Shown here in pieces: positions 57,993 to 64,000 of a DNA stretch of 64,000 bases. The translations under genes were made by a program, and so were the position numbers. Within the stretch, counting starts at the first letter, position 1; the number at the start of each line of letters is the position of its first letter. Below the pieces are notes generated by a model that saw only the letters and a program-made list of their open reading frames with translations, was not told where the DNA came from and did no database searches. Source of the stretch: Chlorobaculum limnaeum (lineage in GTDB: Bacteria > Bacteroidota > Chlorobiia > Chlorobiales > Chlorobiaceae); assembly GCF_001747405.1 (NCBI RefSeq), contig NZ_CP017305.1, positions 824,001 through 888,000 on the forward strand, read 5' to 3'.

Positions 57993-60188
57993 ATGCGGTA
58001 TTTCCTTCCGGCTTATCCCGCGGCGCGTCTGCTCGCTTGCGCCATCGCGGGAATCATGGCTGCCATCTCCATGCCCGTTGCGCCACTTGTCTGGTTTGTC
58101 TCGGCTGTGGGTTTCTGTTTTCTTTCGTTGCTCATGCTGCTTATCGACGCGAAGCGATTCCCGCATGGCAAGCTCTCCGCGTGGTCGGTGATGTGCTACC
58201 TGTCGCTTGTCTTTTCTGCATTCGCGTTTCACGCCTCGGCCTCTTTCCGCCTCACTCCCTCGCCGTCGCTGCTTTCGTGGGTCGGGCGGGATGTGATTCT
58301 GTCTGGCGTCATCGATGGCCGTCCGGTCGAGGGCAATGGCTTGACGACCATGCAACTGCGCGTGAGCGAGGTGTTCGAGAACGGGCGGACGGCGGGCGTT
58401 TCGGACAGGGCGAAGGTTGTCGTCCGGATGCCGGAGGATGAAAAGGCAAGGTTTCAGGAGGGCGATTTCGTAAGGGTGAAGGGTCGGCTCGGGCTGATTC
58501 CGGTGGCGGCGAACCGGGGGGAGTACGATCCGCGATTTCAGAATCGCCTGAAGGGGATTCATGTCCAGATGTTCTGCGCCGGGCCGTGGAAGGTACTCCG
58601 GGAGCCGCCGAAGCCGGGCTTTTCGCCCCACGGCAGCGTGGTCAATCCGCTCCGGCACTACCTCGCCGAGGCGCTCGACCGGCGCCTTCCGGAAGGGGAC
58701 GAGCGGCAGTTCGTCAAGAGCATGATTCTCGGCGAGCGGGATTATCTCTCCGAGGAGCTGAACGACGCCTTCCGCCGCACAGGCACGGCGCATGTGCTGG
58801 CGGTATCGGGGCTGCATGTGGCGCTGCTCGCCTACGCGGTCAATCTCTGCCTGCAACGCCTGAAGGTGACGCCCGCCGGACGGTGGCTGGCGCTGCTCAT
58901 GCTCGTCTCGATCATCGCGCTCTACAGCTTCGTGACCGGCAACGCGCCTTCGATCAAGCGGGCGGCGATCATGTCTGCGATGATGATCGGCGGCAGCACG
59001 CTCGGGCGCAAAAGTTACGCGGTGAACTCGCTGGCGGCATCCGATCTCGTCATTCTGCTGTTCGATCCGTTCGACCTGCTCAATCCCGGCTTCGTGATGG
59101 CCAACGGCGCGGTGCTCGGCATTCTCGCCCTGTTTCGTCCGATCGCCGCTCTCGTGCCGGATGGCAAGGCGCTCTACCGGCGTATTCTCTATCTGGTGTG
59201 GGAGGCGTTCGCGGTGGGCTTGTCGGCGATGATCGGCGTCAGCCCGGTGATCGCGTGGTACTTCGGCACCTTTGCGCTGGCGGGCATCGTGGCGAACCTG
59301 CCGGTGGTGCTCTTCTCGAACCTCGCCATGTACGCGGCGCTGCCGCTTTTCCTGTTTCACGGCATCGGAGGCTGGATCGCATCGCTCTTCGGCGCGACCA
59401 CCTGGTTCTTCGCCCGGCTGACGCTCTTTTTCACGGAGTGGTTCAGCCGGATGCCGTTGGCGAGTATCGACGTGCGGCCCGGTCTGTTCGAGGTGGCGGT
59501 GTTTTACCTGACCTTCGCGTTCGCGTTTCATGCTCTCGTCAACAGGTCGTGGGGGCGAGCGGCTGTCTCGGTGCTTGCCGGATTGAACCTGCTGCTCTGG
59601 CATGGGCTGTTCACGCCGACGCTGCAAGCGCCGCAGGTGGTGACGGTGAACCTAGGTCGGGAGATGGCCGTGCTCTTCTCGTCGGGCGGCGAAACCTGTC
59701 TCATCGATGCCGGACGGCGAGAGGGGAGCTGGGAGCGGCTCCGGCGGCAGGCGCAAAGCTGGGGCTTGGCGACGCCCGCTGCGGCGGCGAGCATCTTTTC
59801 GCCCGATCCGGTGATGCAGCGCCTGCCGGTATCGTTCCTGCCGTCCGGCACGGGTGTCGCCGCACGCCGCACTTTTGTCGTCAGAAAGCTCGACGAGAAG
59901 GCGCTCCGTATCGACAGCAACTCGCGCTCGCTGCTGCTCGTGTCGGGGCTGAAGCGGCTCGAAGCGCAACGGGCGGACGGTGCCGACGTGGTCTTCTGGG
60001 TTCATCGCTTCACCGGCAAGGAGTGGCGGCGGCTCGACACCTGGATCGCCTCGGCCCGCCCGCGCCGGATGCTGCTCGTGCCGGGACCATTCATGACCGT
60101 CGCGCAACGCGAACTGCTGCGCCGCTACGCCGCGTCGAGGCCGCAAATCGAGGTGCGGTCGCGGAGCATGCAGACGGCGTGGTATTGA
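57993..60188 (+). CDS. comEC: ComEC/Rec2 family DNA-uptake channel protein
   Basis: A 731-aa membrane protein with the ComEC layout: N-terminal helices, a DUF4131/OB-type soluble segment (RDVILSGVIDGRPVEG; FVRVKGRLGLIPVAANRGEYD), and the competence domain with TGTAHVLAVSGLHVALLAY and GNAPSIKRAAIMSAMM. The C-terminal 150 residues (from VVTVNLGREMAVLFSSGG) resemble a metallo-beta-lactamase fold but lack a readable HxHxDH motif, so the nuclease part may be inactive. This protein should carry single-stranded DNA across the inner membrane; natural transformation is known in C. tepidum. Confidence 0.92.
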   Translation: MRYFLPAYPAARLLACAIAGIMAAISMPVAPLVWFVSAVGFCFLSLLMLLIDAKRFPHGKLSAWSVMCYLSLVFSAFAFHASASFRLTPSPSLLSWVGRDVILSGVIDGRPVEGNGLTTMQLRVSEVFENGRTAGVSDRAKVVVRMPEDEKARFQEGDFVRVKGRLGLIPVAANRGEYDPRFQNRLKGIHVQMFCAGPWKVLREPPKPGFSPHGSVVNPLRHYLAEALDRRLPEGDERQFVKSMILGERDYLSEELNDAFRRTGTAHVLAVSGLHVALLAYAVNLCLQRLKVTPAGRWLALLMLVSIIALYSFVTGNAPSIKRAAIMSAMMIGGSTLGRKSYAVNSLAASDLVILLFDPFDLLNPGFVMANGAVLGILALFRPIAALVPDGKALYRRILYLVWEAFAVGLSAMIGVSPVIAWYFGTFALAGIVANLPVVLFSNLAMYAALPLFLFHGIGGWIASLFGATTWFFARLTLFFTEWFSRMPLASIDVRPGLFEVAVFYLTFAFAFHALVNRSWGRAAVSVLAGLNLLLWHGLFTPTLQAPQVVTVNLGREMAVLFSSGGETCLIDAGRREGSWERLRRQAQSWGLATPAAAASIFSPDPVMQRLPVSFLPSGTGVAARRTFVVRKLDEKALRIDSNSRSLLLVSGLKRLEAQRADGADVVFWVHRFTGKEWRRLDTWIASARPRRMLLVPGPFMTVAQRELLRRYAASRPQIEVRSRSMQTAWY

Positions 60189-60383
60189 GGGTTTTCGAAG
60201 AAGGGCAGTACCGTCAGGTTGCATCAACAAAAATGTAACGGGAGGAGAGTGCAGGGGCTAATCTGTGTGTTCGCCCTGTTGAGCTGGTGATCAGCGTTGA
60301 CTTGCCGGTAACGAAAAGCGGGCGAATAGTAGGCTTCATGATTGTCAGCCGATCCCGATTTCGAGAAGGAAGATGGAGCCGCG

Positions 60384-60656
60384 TTACCCGTTCTCGCTGC
60401 TGAAGAGATCGGGCACGGCGAGGGTATCGAGGATTTTGACCAACTCCGGCGGGAGGCCGGGCGGGTTGATTTTGCGGAGCACGGCGGCGAGAGTGGCGAT
60501 CTTGCCCTCGATAGGCAGGAACCTGTTGACCACGACGATCTTGTTCTCCTTCACCCGGCAGTCTCCGCCGATGAAGCTGCCTTTTTCATATCTGACCTTG
60601 TGACCGGTTGAGACGATCGCCTCTTCGAGCAGGTCGAGCTGTTTCTGCTTTTTCAT
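60384..60656 (-). CDS. Conserved-looking small protein (90 aa)
   Basis: A 90-aa protein without signal or membrane segment, patterned as a helix followed by strands (GHKVRYEKGSFIGGDCRVKE, then KIVVVNRFLPIEGK) and a helical tail. I do not recognise the family. It begins 13 bp after the NUDIX stop on the same strand and is probably the last gene of that operon. Confidence 0.72.
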   Translation of the reverse strand: MKKQKQLDLLEEAIVSTGHKVRYEKGSFIGGDCRVKENKIVVVNRFLPIEGKIATLAAVLRKINPPGLPPELVKILDTLAVPDLFSSENG

Positions 60657-60669
60657 GCCGCCGGTCAGC

Positions 60670-61230
60670 TTACCCGTTCCGCAGAAGGTACTTGAGCACC
60701 GGGGCGGCGTGCAGCGCCTGGATCATTCCGCCGTCGAACACGATCTCGCACAGGCGGTCGAGCGGCGTCAGGTGCACGGTGATCTCTTCGGTCGCGTCGA
60801 GCCGCTGCGATCCGGCGAGGCTCACCCCTTCGGCGAGAAAGGTGTAGCAGATGTTGTTCTGAAGCGCCGGATTGGCGCTCAGTTCCATCAACGGCGTCCA
60901 CGAGCCGCCGCTGTAGCCGGTCTCTTCGAGCAGCTCCCGCCTGGCGCCGTCGAGCAACGACTCTCCCTCATCGACAACGCCAGCCGGAAGCTCCCACGAC
61001 ACCTCGCCGAGGCCATGGCGGTACTGCCGGATCAGCACGGCCTCGCGCTCCTCCGTTAGAGCCAGCACATTCACCCAGTGGGGAAACTCCTGCACGTAGT
61101 AGTCGTCAATCGTCCGTCCGCTCGTGAGCCGCACCTTGTCTTGTCGCAGGGTGAGCCACGGTCGCCGGTGGAGGTAGACCGATTCGAGCAGCTCCCAGCG
61201 AGCCGGATCGTTGTCGAAGCGCTCCTTCAT
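60670..61230 (-). CDS. NUDIX hydrolase (ADP-ribose pyrophosphatase-like)
   Basis: A 186-aa NUDIX protein. The box G-x5-E-x7-REUxEExGU is complete: GVVDEGESLLDGARRELLEE followed by TGY, at about residues 97-119. The upstream QYRHGLGEVSWELPAG is the ADP-ribose/GDP-mannose type. It should hydrolyse a nucleoside diphosphate linked to another moiety, for housekeeping. ATG 61230 overlaps the stop of the ABC permease (ATGA), so it is the second gene of the operon; a longer frame from 61332 would lie inside the permease gene. Confidence 0.93.
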   Translation of the reverse strand: MKERFDNDPARWELLESVYLHRRPWLTLRQDKVRLTSGRTIDDYYVQEFPHWVNVLALTEEREAVLIRQYRHGLGEVSWELPAGVVDEGESLLDGARRELLEETGYSGGSWTPLMELSANPALQNNICYTFLAEGVSLAGSQRLDATEEITVHLTPLDRLCEIVFDGGMIQALHAAPVLKYLLRNG

Positions 61231-62732
61231 CCGCGCATCCTCGGGTCGAGGGCGTCGCGAATGCCGTCGCCGATCAGGTTGAAGCAGACCACGGTCGAAA
61301 GGATCGCAACGCCGGGGAAGGTCGAAATCCACCAGTGGTTCAAGAGGCTGTCGCGCCCCTCGTTGATGATGTTGCCCCAGCTCGGCGTGGGCGGCTGGAC
61401 GCCGAGGCCAAGGAAGGAGAGACCCGCCTCCGTGAGAATGATGCTGCCGATGCGGAGCGTGGCGGCCACGATCACCGGCGTGAGCGTGTTGGGCAGCAGA
61501 TGGCGGAAGATGATGCGGCCGTTCGAGAGGCCGAGCGACCTGGCCGCGAGGATGAACTCCTGCTCCTTGAGCGAGAGCACCTGGCCACGCACGATTCGCG
61601 CCACGCCCATCCAGCCAGTGAACGAGAGCGTGATGACGATCAGGTAGATCGAGTTGCCGAAGGTGGCGATAATGATGAGAATCAGAAACAGCGCCGGGAA
61701 GGCGATGAGCACATCGACGATCCTCATGAGCGTGTTGTCAATCCAGCCGCCGAAATAGCCCGACGAGATGCCGATCACCGTGCCGAGCGAGACCGAGATG
61801 AGCACGACGAGAAAGCCGATGGAGAGCGAGATTCGCGAGCCGTAGAGCACGCGGCTGAAGATATCACGCCCATATTGGTCGGTGCCGAGCAGGAAGGTTT
61901 TGGTGACGGCGTACTCCGGTTTGGCGCTCGACCCGGAAACATTGACGAGGTCGGCGAGCGGAATGCTTTTCTCCCGCATCCCCTGCCGGTAGAACACCTC
62001 GCTGCCCTCGACGCGGTAGCTGTTGACGAACTTCAGGCTGTGCGTCAGGTTTCGCGCACGGAGCTTCTGGCTGTCGAGAATCAACGTGTTGGCCGCTCTG
62101 GAGGTCATGTCGCTGCCGGGTCTGAGCGGAATGACCACCGTCCGCTGCTGGCGCAATACCAGCGCGTCGAGGCGGGTAAGCGGCGGCTGATAGGCGGTAA
62201 CGAGAAAATCCTGCTGATCATACGGGCTGAACGGCGAGAGCAGCGGCGCGAGGAAGGCGACCGAATAGAGCACGAAGATCACCATCGAGGCCGCCACCGA
62301 AATGCCGTTGCGCTTGAAGGAGATCATGCCGAGCTGCCACAGGCTCGCTTCGCCCGATTGAGATTCATCGTTCTCCCGGAGTGCCTTGTGGTACGAACGC
62401 ACGGAAAAGCGCAGGAGCAGGAATGGAACAACCAGAAGGAAGAGCGCGGCAATCCAGAATTCGAGCGTTTCAGGAGTGAATATCTGGCTCAGATCAGTGC
62501 GCGATAGAAATAGCAGCGTCAAACCGGCGGCCATCGAGCGGAAGCTGATGACGACGAGATCGAAACGCGCGACGAAAAGGGCGAGAAACGCCGCCGTCGC
62601 CAAAAGGTAAAAGAGGCCAAGTGAGCGTTTGCCCGCGCTCAGAAGGCCGAGTCCCGGCACGATGCGGTACATCGCCGGCATGGATGACTTATTCGCTCGT
62701 TGCGCAACCATCGGGAACAGGTGAATTGACAT
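61227..62732 (-). CDS. ABC transporter permease (DppC/OppC family) with N-terminal extension
   Basis: A 501-aa permease, about 200 residues longer than usual DppC. The C-terminal half is standard: LLGTDQYGRDIFSRVLYGSR near residue 285, five helices, and the EAA loop with EFILAARSLGLSNGRIIFRH near residue 395. The N-terminal part has extra helices (residues about 25-120) and a large periplasmic insert with Arg/Gln-rich stretches. The substrate is probably a peptide or nickel-type solute; no ATPase, DppB or binding protein is adjacent. Followed by NUDIX and a small protein in one operon. Confidence 0.9.
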   Translation of the reverse strand: MSIHLFPMVAQRANKSSMPAMYRIVPGLGLLSAGKRSLGLFYLLATAAFLALFVARFDLVVISFRSMAAGLTLLFLSRTDLSQIFTPETLEFWIAALFLLVVPFLLLRFSVRSYHKALRENDESQSGEASLWQLGMISFKRNGISVAASMVIFVLYSVAFLAPLLSPFSPYDQQDFLVTAYQPPLTRLDALVLRQQRTVVIPLRPGSDMTSRAANTLILDSQKLRARNLTHSLKFVNSYRVEGSEVFYRQGMREKSIPLADLVNVSGSSAKPEYAVTKTFLLGTDQYGRDIFSRVLYGSRISLSIGFLVVLISVSLGTVIGISSGYFGGWIDNTLMRIVDVLIAFPALFLILIIIATFGNSIYLIVITLSFTGWMGVARIVRGQVLSLKEQEFILAARSLGLSNGRIIFRHLLPNTLTPVIVAATLRIGSIILTEAGLSFLGLGVQPPTPSWGNIINEGRDSLLNHWWISTFPGVAILSTVVCFNLIGDGIRDALDPRMRG

Positions 62733-62785
62733 GTCTCAAAGTACCTAAAAAACGACACTTGCCGCACGGTTACAAACCGCGATCC

Positions 62786-62819
62786 GAAAAAAAAGCCGCC
62801 TCTTCGAAAAAAGGCGGCT
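62786..62819 (-). terminator. Terminator of rplY
   Basis: On the minus strand an 8-bp perfect stem AGCCGCCT/AGGCGGCT with a 10-nt loop is followed by eight Ts. It is 33 bp past the rplY stop and keeps rplY apart from the ABC-permease operon downstream. Confidence 0.9.
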
Positions 62820-62851
62820 CGATCTCATTTCGCAAACCGTTCGATGGCGAA

Positions 62852-63448
62852 TCAGGCCTCAGCGGCTCCTTCGGCGGAGGCTTCAGCCTCTTTCCTCGGG
62901 GCGGAGACTGAAACCACGGAGGCTTCAGCATCGCCGAGAATCTGGATGCCTTCCGGCGCGACGGCCTGAAGATCGCGGATATGCAGCGTCTGGCCCAGTT
63001 CGAGAGCGGAGACCTCGATGGTGAAGTGCTCCGGCATGGCTTCCGGCCTGCCCTTCAGGGTCAGCGTGTGCACGTTGATCTGGAGCTTGCCGCCGCCGAT
63101 CTTCACGCCGGGGCACTCGCCTTCGATGTGGATCGGAACTTCCATTTCGACCACTTCGTCAGCCGAGAAGAGCTGGAAGTCGGCGTGAATCACGCGGTCC
63201 GACACCGGGTCGAACTGCACCTCCTTGATGAACGAACGGACGCTTTTGCCATCCGGGTACTGAAGGTCGATCAGGTGCGATTCAGACGAGTGGACAAGCT
63301 TGTCCAGGCTGATTTCATCGACGCTGATGGCAACGGTGGCTTCTCCTTTATGGTAAACGACGGCTGGAACCTGGCCCTGGCGGCGCAGCTTTGCAGCTTC
63401 GTTTTTCTTGACTTCGCGAAGGTTGACAGACAATGCTCTTGTTTCCAT
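62852..63448 (-). CDS. rplY: 50S ribosomal protein L25 (Ctc type)
   Basis: A 198-aa L25 with C-terminal TL5/Ctc domain. The N-terminal 5S-rRNA-binding part carries KLRRQGQVPAVVYHKGE and FIKEVQFDPVSDRVIHADFQ; the C-terminal domain (EGECPGVKIGGGKLQIN, EALTLKG-like) ends in an Ala/Glu tail. It is located 38 bp downstream of prs on the same strand, a common pairing. Confidence 0.95.
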   Translation of the reverse strand: METRALSVNLREVKKNEAAKLRRQGQVPAVVYHKGEATVAISVDEISLDKLVHSSESHLIDLQYPDGKSVRSFIKEVQFDPVSDRVIHADFQLFSADEVVEMEVPIHIEGECPGVKIGGGKLQINVHTLTLKGRPEAMPEHFTIEVSALELGQTLHIRDLQAVAPEGIQILGDAEASVVSVSAPRKEAEASAEGAAEA

Positions 63449-63486
63449 GCTTTTCCTCTGGCTCCTTTAACAGTTAACGCTTGTAA

Positions 63487-64000
63487 TTAATGATGATTGG
63501 TGATTTTGTGAGTGATGTTCTTGCTGTCGAACAGGTAGCTGACCGACTCGCCGTCATAGATTCTCTTGATAGCCTCGCCGAACAGGTTGCTGATGGTGAC
63601 GGTCTCGATTTTCGAGCAGTAGTCATGTTCTGAAACCAGCGAATCGGTGACGATCACCTTTTCGAACACCGAGTTGTTGATGCGCTCGATGGCCGGGCCG
63701 GAGAGAATCGGGTGCGTGGCCGCTGCGTAGATTTTCAGGCCGCCGGCCTCCTTGATCGCCTTGGCGGCATTGACGATGGTACCTGCCGTGTCGATCATGT
63801 CATCGACGAGCAGCACGTTTTTGCCCTTCACGTCGCCGATGATGTTCATCACTTCGGCCACATTGGCTTTCGGACGGCGCTTGTCCACGATGACCAGCTC
63901 GCTGCCGAGCTCCGAGGCGAACTTGCGGGCGAGCTTCACGCCGCCTACGTCCGGCGAAGCCACGACGAGATTGTCGGCAATATCCATGTTCTTGACATGG
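63487..64000 (-). CDS. prs: Ribose-phosphate pyrophosphokinase, N-terminus cut by window edge
   Basis: About 171 codons of the C-terminal half of PRPP synthetase, running off the right edge (reading starts beyond 64000). Visible are the domain-linking VVASPDVGGVKLARKFA, VDKRRPKA and the PRPP-binding loop NVLLVDDMIDTAGTIVNAA. It makes PRPP for nucleotide, histidine and NAD synthesis. rplY follows by 38 bp, probably in one transcript. Confidence 0.96.
   Translation of the reverse strand, partial: HVKNMDIADNLVVASPDVGGVKLARKFASELGSELVIVDKRRPKANVAEVMNIIGDVKGKNVLLVDDMIDTAGTIVNAAKAIKEAGGLKIYAAATHPILSGPAIERINNSVFEKVIVTDSLVSEHDYCSKIETVTISNLFGEAIKRIYDGESVSYLFDSKNITHKITNHH

Noticed and set aside
57756-59627. 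623-codon minus-strand frame opposite comEC
   Set aside because: Arg/His/Glu-rich shadow of comEC with no recognisable motif; it also runs through metF in another frame.

Overview
The window reads as chromosomal DNA of a green sulfur bacterium (Chlorobiaceae, most likely a Chlorobaculum close to C. tepidum). Clues are a chlorosome-envelope-type protein carrying a plant-ferredoxin-like [2Fe-2S] domain, both crtQ (partial) and crtB of the plant/cyanobacterial-style carotenoid route, a type III glutamine synthetase, and GC-rich housekeeping genes with no sulfur-bacterium-foreign pathway in between. Most of the window is densely packed GC-rich core sequence. It is interrupted by three AT-rich patches (about 13.2-14.6 kb, 29.6-30.6 kb, 55.3-57.0 kb), each carrying one unfamiliar gene.

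Layout. 1-12.1 kb: crtQ (cut by the left edge), an Lrp/AsnC regulator followed by type III glutamine synthetase, a YjbQ-family protein, a membrane protein with coaX, aroK-aroB, a class I amidotransferase, recD2 and a four-helix-bundle membrane protein. 12.2-17.1 kb: an HD-domain protein, a DUF2442 protein, an AT-rich membrane gene, a truncated and frameshifted second copy of the rimO 3' end, and a ClC-CBS channel broken by one extra T in a seven-T run. 17.3-24.0 kb: an AlbA_2 protein, the circularly permuted ATP-grasp / alpha-E / transglutaminase trio, and a PAS-GAF hybrid histidine kinase. 24.3-30.6 kb: tgt-rimO, a superinfection-immunity-like protein, an orphan antitoxin, and a complete ISL3-family element with 8-bp target duplication inserted just before an AT-rich membrane gene. 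30.7-36.1 kb: lysS, crtB, hflX-ybeY and the chlorosome protein.

36.2-46.4 kb is the most coherent accessory block. Two TonB-dependent receptors each lie downstream of a leader that resembles a cobalamin riboswitch; the block also holds a c-type cytochrome, a flavodoxin, and a minus-strand operon exbB-exbD-tonB-cbiX-PepSY-cbiX. Both CbiX-like chelatases carry lipoprotein signal peptides, so they are predicted to act outside the cytoplasm. I infer an uptake and metal-handling system for a corrinoid or another tetrapyrrole; this is the best candidate for an under-described system here.

46.6-64 kb: an aminotransferase, a CPXCG zinc protein overlapping a second PAS hybrid kinase, the RNase P RNA (rnpB), a zinc-ribbon coiled-coil protein, tRNA-Leu(CAG), rpmG, lysA, an exported Memo-family protein, an AT-rich gene with a PD-(D/E)XK nuclease signature (possible single-gene defence), metF, comEC, a small protein / NUDIX / ABC-permease operon, rplY and prs (cut by the right edge). 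A 9-bp-period repeat, GTGGACNNN, recurs at three intergenic or gene-start sites. No CRISPR array, rRNA operon or prophage was seen.
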